DNA of 64,000 nucleotides from Eretmocerus hayati (lineage: Eukaryota > Arthropoda > Insecta > Hymenoptera > Aphelinidae). Where the stretch lies: NCBI GenBank assembly GCA_029851415.1, contig CM056744.1, positions 70,674,172-70,738,171 of the forward strand, in the 5' to 3' direction. The notes below the pieces were generated by a model. It was not told the origin of the DNA and ran no database searches. It saw nothing but the letters and a program-made list of their open reading frames with translations. Position numbers and translations under genes: made by a program. This document shows positions 1-10,258 of the stretch, piece by piece; the stretch's first letter is position 1, and each line of letters starts with the position of its first letter.

Positions 1-102
1 GCCGGCATTCGGGCCGAATGCGGGATTCGGCAATCCGCATTCGGCCCGTATGCTAGCCGAAAACTTTCTTCTACTCGGGAGGCGAGAGGCTTGAAGTCCA
101 CA

Positions 103-294
103 GGGGTCGTATTACGAGGCTTGATCGGCGAAAGCGCATATACGGGAGACTAGTACACGGAAGCATGTAGGACTACACCTATAGTTACCGGTGTACACGT
201 ATATAAATGTTCATATATAGGTATAGTCCTACATGCTTTCGCGTACTAGTCTCCCGTATGCACTTTCGCGGATCAAGCCTCGTAATAGGACCCC
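103..294. repeat. 192-bp foldback (hairpin) repeat
   Basis: The two halves are inverted copies of each other over about 80 bp. The left arm begins GGGGTCGTATTACGAGGC and the right arm, reverse-complemented, begins GGGGTCCTATTACGAGGC. Both arms continue with matching tracts containing GGGAGACTAGTAC and AGCATGTAGGACTA. The central loop is a short TA-rich stretch near 195-215. No coding potential. It is probably a small foldback/MITE; I see no clear target-site duplication, so the superfamily is undetermined. Confidence 0.8.
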
Positions 295-809
295 AGGCCA
301 ATAACGCAATGAAGAAGAAGAGCAGAGACGGCAAAAGCGACCGGCCAATCTGCCATCGCCCTCCGGGTTAGCCTTGTTGGATTCCGGTGGCTGCGCGAGG
401 AAATCCACTCGTCATCTGTGAGCCGGATCTGAGCGCCGGAGTGAGCAGACGACCCCTTCTTCATATGATTGTGGTCTCAGTGAACCCACCTGACTGGACC
501 TTGACACAGAAATCACCACCTTGTGACTGGGTGATTTCTGACATATGTAGACGTAGTTTCATTGGGCCCAAAAATTGATCAAAGATAAACGCTCCCGGAT
601 GATTCGTTGATGATCAAGAAGTCTAGGAATGAATCATTTGGGTAAGACTTGTTTGTATCCGGCAATCCAAGACTTTGTTGCTATAGATTTGAATATTTTG
701 TTTCATCTCTCTAATCTTACGTCGATTACTGCTATTTTGGGTGTGTGAGCAATAGGTCCAAAAGGAGAAAATTTTCCATAGCATTTCTGTACAAAAAATG
801 AATGGCTTA
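295..809. other. Gene-free stretch with one small hairpin
   Basis: No reading frame here looks like a gene. The one structured item is a short stem at 507-540 with 11-bp perfect arms (CAGAAATCACC and its complement) around a 12-nt loop. The rest is AT-rich unique-looking sequence. Confidence 0.5.
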
Positions 810-1139
810 CAAGGGGAGTCCGGAGTCTCCGGGTCCTGAAATCTCACCAAAATCTTTTTACAGTTTCGTGCCACCTAGAATATGAAGAACCCAAAGCAAC
901 TCTGTCAAATGGGCTTCCTGTCCAGAGCTACAAGCAAAAATGTCAGAGTTGGCAGTATATCTATATATATCACTTTTTTAACATGGGCCTATATGGGCAA
1001 TGTTAATGTCATGGGCTGTAACTTTGAACAGGAGGCCCATTTGACGGAGTTATTCTGGATTCTTCATATTTTAGGTGGTACGAAACTGTGAAAAAATTTT
1101 GGTGAGATTTCAGGACCCGGAGACTCCGAACTCCCCTTG
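810..1139. mobile_element. 330-bp MITE, TTA target duplication (PIF/Harbinger-like)
   Basis: Long terminal inverted repeats: both ends read inward as CAAGGGGAGT, followed by CGGAGTCTCCGGGTCCTGAAAT and CTCACC with few mismatches. The element is bounded by TTA at 807-809 and TTA at 1140-1142. A 3-bp TWA duplication with long TIRs is the hallmark of PIF/Harbinger MITEs. No transposase. A second, truncated copy in the same orientation lies at about 54211-54474. Confidence 0.75.
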
Positions 1140-2160
1140 TTAGTGTTCTCCTGGATGACGGGGTTGACTGACTGATAAATTACTTTTATTTTCGTACTGT
1201 ATCCCAATGTTCTGTCTTCCAGAAAATATTGATTTGTCTCTAAATGTATCGTACTTGTAGAAGTTTGAGAGCAATTGAATATAAATAAATACGAGAAATT
1301 GGTGAAGTTATACAAAATCAATCATAACTCCCACGACATTATCTAGGTTGACCCCTACATCACGCCGGAGTGCGTGGTTATGGCTCTTCGAATGAACCTT
1401 CAACCCTCTTCTTCCGAGAGATCTCAACTCGGAGTAGAATGTACCTGAAATAATTCGCACGAACCTAACTCTGCAGATTTTGGAACAAACAAGAATATCT
1501 TCTATGATTCCATTGGATGGGAAAATTTTCGTCGCATCTAGAAGTGGCCCACCCCGAGGGACTCTTCTTTATCGTCAAACCCTATGACAGTCCTAAAATG
1601 GATCAAAGAAAATCCTTTGGATACACAAATCAATGGGATATCTTGCAATGTGTGGGACGCTTCACTCAAGATTACTTCTAATGCCAAAACTCCTGAAAAA
1701 ATCTCCGGTTCAATGGCCTTTGGAATGATACATTGTTTGTGAAAGGAACTGTGCAGTTAAATTTGTTTCGTGGAATTTCGATATTTTTTGTTTCTTAGTC
1801 AATGGATTGCTGTCTAACTCTCGGCTCGGTTCTGGGTGACCCCTTTTGGCATACCTAGCCCCCCCCCCCCAAAGAATAGTTGTGTGCTAAAGAAATCAGC
1901 ACGAGGACTCCAGGCCTTTATCGAGGAAGGACTCCACAGCTATCACACTGTAGCCTCCCAGTGCTCCCTATCCACCACCTCCCCCTACACACACTCACAC
2001 ACACATTCGGCTATCCCCATTGTTCATACGGTGTGGCCGAAATCAAACTGTATCACACGACACGTATATACTGCTCTTTACCATTATTGCGCCGAAGTGT
2101 TGCACAGATCTGATGGGGAGGGGGGGGGGGGGTTGGCTTGGCTCAACGTTTTGAATTATG
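1140..2160. other. Gene-free stretch with simple repeats and a faint open frame
   Basis: A poly-C run lies at 1859-1870, an AC-rich microsatellite at about 1986-2006 and a poly-G run at about 2115-2132. On the plus strand about 1570-1850 reads as fairly natural protein in two frames with a stop or shift near 1742, but I do not recognise it and it has no long Met-initiated frame. At about 1345-1360 the 16-mer TTGACCCCTACATCAC recurs from the Polinton PLA2-type gene (near 9276), either a relic or chance. Confidence 0.4.
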
Positions 2161-2660
2161 TTGATTTGTTTCGATTACGTTTAGTTTCGTTCATAATCAA
2201 CATAATCAAAATCGATTTCGTTTAGTTTCGTTTATCATAAACATAATTAATTTTGATTTCGTTTAGTTTCGTTTATCATAAATATAATTAATTTTGATTT
2301 CGTTTAGTTTCGTTTATCTCAACAAAATTTCGGTTGGAATCAATTTCCATAACTAATGAATCGGAATTCGTTTTTGTTTGGTTTCGTTTGTCATCAACGA
2401 AATCAGGATCAATTTCGTTTCGTTTCGTTTTTGAATGAACGAAACGAAACTCAATTGCTTTTGAATATGTTTTCATCTCTGTTCAACGAAACGAAAAACA
2501 GAATAATTATGTTTCGTTTCGTTTATCTAATTCTGTGGATATAATGTTTACGTTTAGTTTCGTTTTTCATAAACGAAATTATGATTGATTTCGTTTAGTT
2601 TCGTTTTCCAATAAACGAAACGAAACATATTCAATAATTTCGTTTAATTTAGTTTAGTTA
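2161..2660. repeat. T-rich tandem array built on TTTCGTTTAGTTTCGTTT
   Basis: At least three adjacent units from about 2215 repeat with a 41-bp period (TTTCGTTTAGTTTCGTTTAT followed by CATAAACATAATTAATTTTGA and variants). More degenerate copies run to 2660, including inverted-type stretches with GAACGAAACGAAAC. The array abuts the cut end of the Polinton capsid gene, so it probably marks the breakpoint or insertion that truncated it. Confidence 0.75.
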
Positions 2661-3535
2661 CAAACCCTGCTTACAATTGTCGAAAATCTATGCGTGTACC
2701 ATTTTATTTTCTTCCGATTGGTTTGCAAAGCTAGGATAATGGAGCAAGGTTTTTCCAACTGATTGGTAGATTTAACAGCCCAAACATGCTTATCAGTTGT
2801 TTGTAGTAGAGGGTACTCAAGGAGTTTCCAATTTCTGAAAGTGATAGGTATGAATAGAGACTTCTGCATAACGCGGAGAAGATCCAGTTTTACTCGATCA
2901 TTGAGAAGAACGTGAGGCATCCACCACTGAATTTTAGTCAAATTCATGCTTAGGTCGGTTTCAGCTTTAGTGACTTCAAAGCAATTCATATCTGACTTAG
3001 ATCTGATAAGAATGAGCTCATGCTTGGAACCAAGATTATTTTCTTATAATCCTCACAGAAGCCCAGTAATTCACTCAGTGGTATACACCAATTGAAATAT
3101 TCACCGTTCTTGAAATTAAAATGACTAGTATGCCATTGCATTAACCATCGCTACTGCTGAGTCAGAGCTCGAAGACAGATAGTTCTTGAGAATTGAGGCA
3201 ATCCCCAAATTCTTCGTTTGATCGACCTCAACTCCGATGATTTCTAGACGAATTTCATGGAACAAGAATGCACCAAAGTTGTTTGTCAAAGTCATCGTCG
3301 GCTCCCCATCGTAAGAGATTTTCCCTTCTACGTGAATCCAGCTTTCGCAAAGTAAAATGTAAAGATCGTGGGAATTGATGAAGATACGAATTTTTCCACT
3401 CTTGGATAGATTGAGGAGCTTGTAAGGAGAATAAGATCTTACATCCTCCTCCACGATCCGATCATCTCTGATGGGTTCACTCAAAATGCTGAGGGGGTCT
3501 TGGATCAAAGCCATCTTTGCGTACGCTGAAGCCAA
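2661..3535 (-). pseudogene. Polinton major capsid protein (hexon-like double jelly-roll), truncated and frameshifted
   Basis: Two minus-strand segments belong to one gene. The upstream part (3535-3125) carries the N-terminal Polinton MCP signature DDRIVEEDVRSYSPY, then KIRIFINSHDLYILLCES and VEGKIS. The downstream part (2989-2654) carries IQWWMPHVLLND, FRNWKLLEYP and QLEKPCSIILALQTNRKK, the conserved block of the same family. The intervening 135 bp is also recognisable in a shifted frame (SELLGFCEDYKK). At least two frame disruptions separate the parts, and the C-terminal third is missing where the T-rich array starts at 2660. This protein would form the icosahedral shell. It lies directly downstream of the minor capsid gene, the usual Polinton neighbour. 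Assignment is from family motifs recalled by eye. Confidence 0.8.
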
Positions 3536-3667
3536 GGGAACGTAGAAATCGAACGTTCCGCCAAGTAAGAGATCTCACTCCTTTTCTATTTGTTGACGAT
3601 GTTGTAGTGTCGATGGTGGGTCGCACAACAGTGTGACTAGGTCTGAAACACTCCTCGCTATATATAA

Positions 3668-4370
3668 TCATTCCCTCTCTCTCAAATGTAGACGTGCTGT
3701 AATTTTCTCCCCTCAAAAATTCAAGAGGGTACCTTCATCGTCACAAATCCTCAGTGTAATATCTTTGATTTCTCGCGTATTGACAAGGTAGTATATGAAA
3801 TTACTCGGTTTTATATTTAATCTGTAACCGGATGGAACACTCGGAGCAAATTCATAGATGGCGTGACTCTCTCGCCCGTTATAATAAGCTCCAGAAACGA
3901 TGTTACACTCTATTCTTATCAAATTGTAATTGACTATTCTAACTGGATTATTGGAGTGATGCCATTGCTCAGCTATCGAGATCATCGATGGGTTAGTAGA
4001 AAAACCCAATAAGGAGCCAATATTTTGAGGTCGCGACAAATCCACAGGAAAATCACAAAGTAGTCCACACTCCAAAGTATTGATATTTTCTCTCAATTTG
4101 AGTGGTGTTAATTCACTATCGGGCAGTTCTTCATTAGTCTTGAGATTCTGATTGAGAAATCGCTCCACATCTATGAGTTCATAAGACCCTGTTGGAGTCT
4201 CTATGACCTTCCCATTAGCGTAATAAAACTTGTTATTTGAAGAATCAGTATTCGGAATTGAATTAGTAACGTGGAATCCAATAAACCCAATTTCATACTT
4301 CTTGTTTCTTTTACCTTCACTATCCAGATCTATGAATGGCCATCGGTGGTCTACAAGAATAAATGATGTA
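3668..4370 (-). pseudogene. Polinton minor capsid (penton-like) protein, start lost, one in-frame TGA
   Basis: The minus-strand frame carries the Polinton minor-capsid signature in order: FIGFHVTNSIPN near the N-terminus, PTGSYELIDVERFL, NIGSLLGFSTNP, YNLIRIECNIVSGAYYNG, YEFAPSVPSGYRLNI and ITLRICDDEGTLLNF. An in-frame TGA at 3713-3715 sits where the family has an arginine; after it the frame continues with GEKITARLHLRERE to a TGA at 3668-3670. No good Met precedes the conserved start, because the Penelope palindrome joins at about 4371. Function: single jelly-roll vertex protein of the virion. The break and lost start make it a pseudogene here. Confidence 0.8.
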
Positions 4371-5584
4371 AATTGATGAGTTGAAAATCTTGAAATCGAT
4401 CGTGGAGGACTAAGGTCTGTGAGGATGATAAAATACAGAATTCTTGCACATATGAATATATTGCAACGTTTCGTCCGCATATTTCGCAAACCTCTTCAGG
4501 CTGTAACAAAATTTCAACACATGTGGTATACATTATGGACGAACAGCAGAACGATTCACAATGAAGTTGCAAACGACAATTCACATACCTGAAGCTTTTT
4601 AGAACGATTATCACATTCTTACACTATGATTAAAAACGTAGAAACACAGAAACTGTGATTCACGTCTTACGTCGATATTTGGTATATTGATACTGATCAG
4701 TCCATGCTGATGTGTGTATATGGAAACGGGATGAGGAGAGAAAGAAAGAGAGAACGAGGTGATTGAACGGGGAGAGGAAAGGGAAGGAGAAGGAGTCGAG
4801 AGAAGCAGCTATATGTCATAATCGACGATGAGACGAACTATAGTAGGAGAGAGTTATAGACACGGTTTAGATGGAAAATATCGTCTTCCAGATTGATGTT
4901 ATTATCATCAGAGTTAATGAAAATTATTTCTGAGAGTGTCCTTTTATGGAAATTTGGTTCTCCATCTAAGATCTTAGTATTTTTCCAATCAAACTCGTGT
5001 CCTAGGTTTTTTCGATGGAGCGACACTACAGATTTGGGAGTTTTGAAATTAATATGTTCATCGATTCTCACATCTAAAGCCCTTTTCGTCTCTCCTACAT
5101 AGCTTGCTGAACATTTTCTACAATTTATTTCATACTACATCTTGATTTTCAAATTTCTTCGATGTATCTTTGCCTAATTTCATAACATTATCTAGTCCTG
5201 TAGTGATTTTTGGCAACGTTACAATGTTGTGTTTCTTGAAAACATGTTTACATTTTTGAAAGAAACTTGTACGAAACGGAATGCTCACTTCCTGTAGTGA
5301 AGCAAATGTCCATTTTTCCAAGATATTCCCATTATTCTTCTTGATTTTCAATTCTTGAAATATGTTTCTCATGCATTTTTGTACGAAATTAATGGAAAAG
5401 TCATTTTTTAGCAGTAAATTTTCTACGTATCTTATGTTTTTTCTATGAAAACAAGGTTCAGATAGATTAATAGCACGGTCTACCAAATTGTATATGATAT
5501 TTTCTTTCAATTGAGTTGGGTGGTTCGAGTGAAAGTTCAAAATCCTATCAGATGTCGTGGGCTTATGGTACCAATCCGTGATGA

Positions 5585-5641
5585 TCTTATTTATTTATTT
5601 ATTTTTTATTCTAAGCAATATACGGGCAATATACCCTTTAC
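5585..5641 (-). mobile_element. Very short insertion resembling a LINE 3' tail
   Basis: Compared with the right Penelope copy, the left copy has about 57 extra bases: a TTATTTATTTATTTATT tract followed by GGGCAATATACCC. The same layout (T/A-rich tract next to GGGCAATACTGCCC) forms the 3' end of the non-LTR retrotransposon at 52676. The simplest reading is an extremely 5'-truncated LINE insertion. Low confidence because of its size. Confidence 0.4.
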
Positions 5642-6052
5642 AAATTTCTCATTATCTTTTCGTATCAATTTTAGATCTAGAAAACGTATACTGTTATCTT
5701 TTTCAATCTCGTGAGTGAATTTTAGACTTTGATCATATTGATTAAGAACTTCCAGTCCTACATTGAACTGGTCTTCTTTGATACATAACACCGTGTCGTC
5801 GACATAACGGAAATAGAATAATGGTACACAATTATTTTCATTCTTCAAAATCTCAAGACAGTCTGTCTCGAGGTCTTCCATGACCATGTAGGCAAACACA
5901 GGTGATATGGGAGAACCCATGGGACTGCCCGAGATTTGTTGGAAAAAATCATCATCCAATTTGAAAAAGGTATTTTTGAACAAAAGATCAATATTGGCAC
6001 GTATTTCATCGAATGGAATTTTGCATTCCAAATGTATGTCATTATGGCGACG

Positions 6053-6233
6053 CACTGTGGGGCCAGGGCATCTTTCTAGGGCTTAGCGCCACCCAAATTC
6101 TCAACTCATCGCCGTGTCCGGGATCGGACGGTATTTTGATAACTGAGAGCAACACTCCTCGTTCCCGGACATGGCAATAAGCTGAGAATTCGCGTGGCGC
6201 TGAGCCCTAGAAAGATGCGCGGGCCCCACTGTG
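6053..6233. mobile_element. 181-bp Transib-like MITE
   Basis: The ends read inward as CACTGTGGGGCC and CACAGTGGGGCC, and the inverted repeat continues (GCATCTTTCTAGGGCT) for about 40 bp. It is flanked by CGACG at 6048-6052 and 6234-6238. The uninterrupted site exists in the paralogous Penelope arm at 6639-6650, where CGACG (as its complement) occurs once, which demonstrates a 5-bp duplication. A 5-bp GC-rich duplication with CAC-starting TIRs is characteristic of Transib transposons, relatives of RAG1. No coding capacity. Confidence 0.75.
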
Positions 6234-6399
6234 CGACGGTCTAAACTGATGAGAACTAATCTGAGTAGAATATTTGTGAAGAGCGGAATGACATCAAGTG
6301 AAAGAAGAATGTATCCATCAGGAATACGTTTTTCCATTTAATTCTTTCTTGAGTTCTAAACTATAATTGATGTGAGATTTAGGACGTTCCAAACATTTT

Positions 6400-7795
6400 A
6401 GATAACCCTTTGAGACCCATTATTTCTACAATCAATAGCCCATCCAATTTGTTTCTTATTATTCTTTACAATGAGTTGCAAAAATCTTTGAAACGTCCTA
6501 AATCTCACATCAATAATAGTTTAGAACTAAAGGAAAAATTAAATGGAAAACATATTCCTGATGGATACATTCTTCTTTCACTTGATGTCATTTCACTCAT
6601 CACAAATATTCTACTCAGATTACATCTCATCAGTTAAGACCGTCGCCATTATGACATACATTTGAAATGCAAAATTCCATTCGATGAAATACGTGCCAAT
6701 ATTGAACTTTTGTCCAAAAATACCTTTTTCAAATTTGATGATGATTTTTTCCAACAAATCTCGGGCAGTCCCATGGGTTCTCCCATATCACCTATGTTTG
6801 CCGACATGTCATGGAAGACCTCGAGACAGGCTCTCTTGAGATTTTGAAAAATGAACATAATTGTTTACCATTATTTCATTTCCGTTATGTCGACGACACG
6901 GTGTTATGTATCAAAGAAGACCAGATCAATTTAGTACTGGAAGTTTTTAATCAATATGATCAGAGTCTCAAATTCACTCACGAGATCAAAAAAGAGATAA
7001 CAGTATAAGTTTTCTAGATTTAAAATTGATACGAAAAGGTCATAAGATTATCACGGATTGGTACCCTAAGCCCACGACATCTGATAGGATTTTGAACTTT
7101 CACTCGAACCACCCAACTCAATTGAAAGAAAATATTATATACGATTTGGTAGACCGTGCTATTAATCTATCTGAATCTTGTTTCCATAGAAAAAACATAA
7201 GATAAGCAGAAAATATACTGCTAAAAAATGACTTCCCCATTGATCTCGTACAAAGATGCATGAGGAACAGATTTCAAAAATTGAAGAACAAGAAGAATAA
7301 TGGAAATAGCTTGGAAAAACGTACACTTGCTCCACTACAGAAAGTAAGCATTCCGTTTCGTACAAGTTTCTTTCAAAAATGTAAACATGTTTTCAAGAAA
7401 CACAACATTGTAACGTTGCCAGAAATCACTACAGGACTAGATAATGTTATGAAATTAGGCAAAGATACATCGAAGAAATTTGGAAATCCAAATGTAGTAT
7501 ATAAAATAAATTGTAAAAACTATTCAGCAAGGTATGTAGGAGAGACGCAAGCGCTTCAGATGTGAGAATCGATGAACATATAAATTTCAGAACTCCCAAT
7601 TCTGTAGTGTCGCTCCACCGAAAAAACCTAGGACACGAGTTTGATTGGAAAAATACTAAGATCTTAGATAGAGAACCAAATTTTCATGAAAGGACACTTC
7701 CAGAAATGATTTTCATTAACTCTGATAATGACAACATCAATCTGAAAGACGATATTTTCCATCTAAACCATGTCTATAACTCTCTTTTACTATAG
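6400..7795 (+). pseudogene. Penelope-like RT plus GIY-YIG endonuclease, right copy
   Basis: The frame starts inside the RT (RPIISTINSPSN, 6410) and continues through GYILLSLDVISLITNI, ISGSPMGSPISP and FRYVDDTVL with a frameshift near 6810. A stretch related to the left-copy linker follows (7260-7550), then a degenerate GIY-YIG-type domain with ARYVGET and, in another frame, VRIDEHINF to the stop at 7795. The overlapping frames show at least three disruptions. The 5' portion is missing at the palindrome centre. The ~470-bp tail 7796-8265 matches 4371-4837 inverted and is the element's 3' untranslated region. Confidence 0.8.
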
Positions 7796-8371
7796 TTCGT
7801 CTCATCGTCGATTATGACATATAGCTGCTTCTCTCGACTCCTTCTCCTTCTCTTTCCTCTCATCGTTCAATCATCTGGTTCTCTCTCTCTTTCTCTCCTC
7901 ATCCTGTTTCCATATACACACATTAGCATGGACTGATCAGTATCAATATACCAAATGTCGACGTAAGACGTGAATCACAGTTTCTGTGTTTCTACGGTTT
8001 CAATCATAGTGTAAGAATGTGATAATCGTTCTAAAAAGCTTCAGGTATGTGAATTGTTGTTTGCAACTTCATTGTGAATCGTGCTACTGTTTGTCCATAA
8101 TGTATACCACATGTGTTAAGATTTTGTTACAGCCTAAAGAGGTTTGCGAAATATGCAGACAAAACGTTGCAATATATATTCATATGTGCAAGAATTCTGT
8201 ATTTTATCATCCTCACAGACCTTAGTCCTCCACGATCGATTTCAAGATTTTCAACTCATCAATTTGGAATAACTGAGGATGATTCAAAGTTCATTACTTC
8301 TATCAATAGATGATGTACTCGCCAATGTGAAAGTTTGAGACATAACTAATGCGGAAACTCCTTCAACCCAC

Positions 8372-8728
8372 TTATATATCAAAATTTTTCAAGAATTCAA
8401 TACACAATGGACCACAGTTAGTGTCAAGATACGTTTGATGTGGAGCTCGATTATACACTGTATAATAGCTAGGGCCAAAATATTATACTAATCCATGAGG
8501 TGGTCTGAGATTATCATAACTATTGGAATAATACACGAGATTGCCACGTTTCACATAAGCCACCCAATGCATTCCAGGTCCATCCTCATTATCTAAATCA
8601 ATTATTGCACTCTCATTGCATGATGGTCTTCTTGGGGAGAGGAGCTGTGTACGCATGAATAAGCCTTTGAAATGAGGTATATTTCGAGATGCGATGATAA
8701 GATCTCTACCAGTACTTATCCCTCTCAT
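8372..8728 (-). pseudogene. Polinton adenain-like cysteine protease with one in-frame stop
   Basis: A 118-codon minus-strand frame. It carries HFKGLFMRTQL, CNESAIIDLDNEDGPG, the catalytic-His region GMHWVAYVKRGN, YYSNSYDNLRPP, and a C-terminal DTNCGPLCIEFLKNF that holds the catalytic cysteine. An in-frame TAA at 8483-8485 follows PHGLV; the downstream frame still matches the family, so a single nonsense change split the gene. Length is normal for the Polinton protease, which matures capsid proteins. Its ATG (8726-8728) overlaps the stop of the upstream PLA2-type gene as ATGA. Confidence 0.8.
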
Positions 8729-9459
8729 TTTCTTCTCGCTCTCTGTTTCTCATCCTTTCTCAGGGATCCCCCTTGCTTCCTGTGAGGTTGATACGGATTA
8801 TAAGGATTCAAGAATAATCCTTTTCCTTCCAAAGCACGATTATGACGGGCAAGTTCTTTCAGTTTTTTCTTATTATCTCGAATATCACTGATATTTTTCG
8901 CCACGTTTGTTACACCTCCAACCAATGAAGTGAGAGCTCCTAAAGCTGAGAGTGCTGGAAGAACTGCTGGAAGAAAACCACCGCGTTCAGCTATCAAAAG
9001 TTCTCTGATATCTGTCGCACTACCCCTGGTGTTCTTCTTTCTGACACTCGTTTTCTCCTTCTTTTTTGTTTTCAATCCCATCCCAAACTTTTGCTTCGTT
9101 TTCATCGCACCAACGACAGTAAAAGCAGCAAGTTCTTCCTCCCGAGACGCTTCTGAAGTCTTCAGACGTCTCTCAGCCTCCACTTGTAACTTTCTATCAG
9201 CCATATGTCTTTGACTCAATTCTTTCGATTCAGTGTAGGCAATATCATGGTTCTCACAAGCTTCGTCTAATGGATTGACCCCTACATCACCTCTAGCTAA
9301 TCGTTCTTCGAGGTTTGTACCTGGCCCACAGAAATTATATCCAGGTAAGTGTAGTTCGAAGCGTAATTTATTGATCGCGGTATTCAACAATCCTTTTCCT
9401 CTTAATCGTAACGAGAAATGTGTAGACATCAAGATCACTTGGAACACTAACTCTATCAC
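8725..9459 (-). CDS. Polinton PLA2-type virion protein
   Basis: The 244-aa frame begins near 9459; the second Met (about residue 11) is an alternative start. Residues ~34-75 form a parvovirus/Polinton-type phospholipase A2 domain: ELHLPGYNFCGPGT (calcium-loop type) and PLDEACENHDIAYT with the catalytic His-Asp pair. A basic linker (KTKKKEKTSVRKKN) leads to a hydrophobic stretch GGFLPAVLPALSALGALTS, then KKLKELARHNRALEGKGLFL, a tail typical of this Polinton family. It would act in membrane breach during entry. The frame is intact. It is divergently arranged with the ATPase gene, so 9460-9546 probably contains promoters for both directions, though I see no firm promoter motif. Confidence 0.8.
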   Translation of the reverse strand: MIELVFQVILMSTHFSLRLRGKGLLNTAINKLRFELHLPGYNFCGPGTNLEERLARGDVGVNPLDEACENHDIAYTESKELSQRHMADRKLQVEAERRLKTSEASREEELAAFTVVGAMKTKQKFGMGLKTKKKEKTSVRKKNTRGSATDIRELLIAERGGFLPAVLPALSALGALTSLVGGVTNVAKNISDIRDNKKKLKELARHNRALEGKGLFLNPYNPYQPHRKQGGSLRKDEKQRARRK

Positions 9460-9546
9460 TATAAGAATTGGACACTTATGGTATCAAGAGTAAGTTTATT
9501 TCTTAAACTTGAGAATGAAGATTGATGAGCAACCCAACGAATTCAT

Positions 9547-10227
9547 GTGATAAATCTGGATGAATTGGTACGCAATGAAGAAGAGGAATTTAATCGAAAA
9601 AGACATGGCCAAGCTTTCCCTGATACTATGAGATGCTTGATTTGTGGACCATCTAACTGTGGTAAAACTAATACACTGATCAGTCTCCTGATTAGTACAA
9701 ACGGTATCATCTTTCAAAATCTATATGTTTATTCTCAGTCTCTCCAACAACCAAAGTATCAATTTCTTGGGGCATTGATGAAAAATCTCGAAGAAGATGG
9801 AGTCGGATATCACACCTTTTCCAATAATCATGAAGTTATTCCACCTGAAGAGGCTAATCCTAATTCTATATTCATCTCCGACGATGTAGCGTCTTGTAGA
9901 CAAAATATCATCGCTTCATATTACTCAATGCGTCGTCACAATCTGATTTATGTCTTTCATCTGTGCCAATCGTATGCTAGAATATCTAAACACCTCATAC
10001 GTGACAATTCGGATATGATAATATTATTCAATCAAGACGATATGAATTCAAAACACGTGTATATGAATCATGTGAATAATGATATGACTTTCGGTCAATT
10101 CAAAGAGATTTGTATCATGTGTTGGAAAGACAAATTTGGTTTTCTCCTAATAGATGAGGATAGCAACGTTTCTGGAGAAAGTTATAGGAAAGGATTTAAC
10201 CACTATATAAATCTAAATCTCAACTAG
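9547..10227 (+). CDS. Polinton DNA-packaging ATPase (FtsK/HerA type)
   Basis: Walker A is CLICGPSNCGKTNTL at residues ~30-44, followed by YVYSQSLQQPKYQFL. Walker B is NSIFISDDVAS. The downstream signature YSMRRHNLIYVFHLCQSYARI, then HLIRDNSDMIILFNQDD, CWKDKFGFLLIDED and YRKGF completes the Polinton/adenovirus-like packaging ATPase pattern. It would pump DNA into the capsid. The frame begins with GTG at 9547 and lies open from about 9529, with no upstream ATG in frame; the first in-frame ATG comes just before the Walker A region, so the true start may be spliced or lost. About 226 aa is near the family's usual length. This is the best-preserved gene of the element. Confidence 0.9.
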   Translation: MINLDELVRNEEEEFNRKRHGQAFPDTMRCLICGPSNCGKTNTLISLLISTNGIIFQNLYVYSQSLQQPKYQFLGALMKNLEEDGVGYHTFSNNHEVIPPEEANPNSIFISDDVASCRQNIIASYYSMRRHNLIYVFHLCQSYARISKHLIRDNSDMIILFNQDDMNSKHVYMNHVNNDMTFGQFKEICIMCWKDKFGFLLIDEDSNVSGESYRKGFNHYINLNLN

Positions 10228-10258
10228 TATGTTCTGAACCTTGGTGGCTACATCATGG

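Larger units (their letters stand above)
4838..6337 (-). pseudogene. Penelope-like RT plus GIY-YIG endonuclease, left copy
   Basis: N-terminal RT motif GYILLSLDVIPLFTNI (6337-6237), then ISGSPMGSPISP, the catalytic FRYVDDTVL and DNSIRFLDLKLIR (6055-5606), the linker region (5540-5130) and a C-terminal GIY-YIG-type domain with SYVGETKRALDVRIDEHI (about 5110-5020), ending at 4838. The protein would nick DNA and reverse-transcribe the element RNA. Breaks: a 181-bp MITE at 6053-6233 inside the RT, a ~57-bp insertion at about 5585-5641, and a 2-bp loss near 5130 relative to the right copy that shifts the GIY-YIG frame. The 5' end is missing. Confidence 0.8.
4371..8265. mobile_element. Head-to-head palindromic pair of Penelope-like elements
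   Basis: Sequence from about 4371 to 6385 is repeated in inverted orientation at about 6490-8265, including ORFs and the 3' untranslated region. The outer ends match as AAATTGATGAG and CTCATCAATTT. Both copies are 5'-truncated at the centre; the right one extends about 90 bp further (6400-6490). The insertion separates the Polinton minor capsid gene (left) from the protease gene (right). The copies have diverged and suffered different insertions, so the palindrome is not recent. Head-to-head or partial double copies are known for Penelope elements. Confidence 0.85.

Noticed and set aside
2161..2660. CRISPR-like array
   Set aside because: The repeats are contiguous degenerate T-rich tandems with no spacers.
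3713..3715. TGA as a recoded sense codon (alternative genetic code)
   Set aside because: Other genes also have TAA/TAG stops and frameshifts, and TGA occurs at Arg-like positions, which CpG decay explains better.
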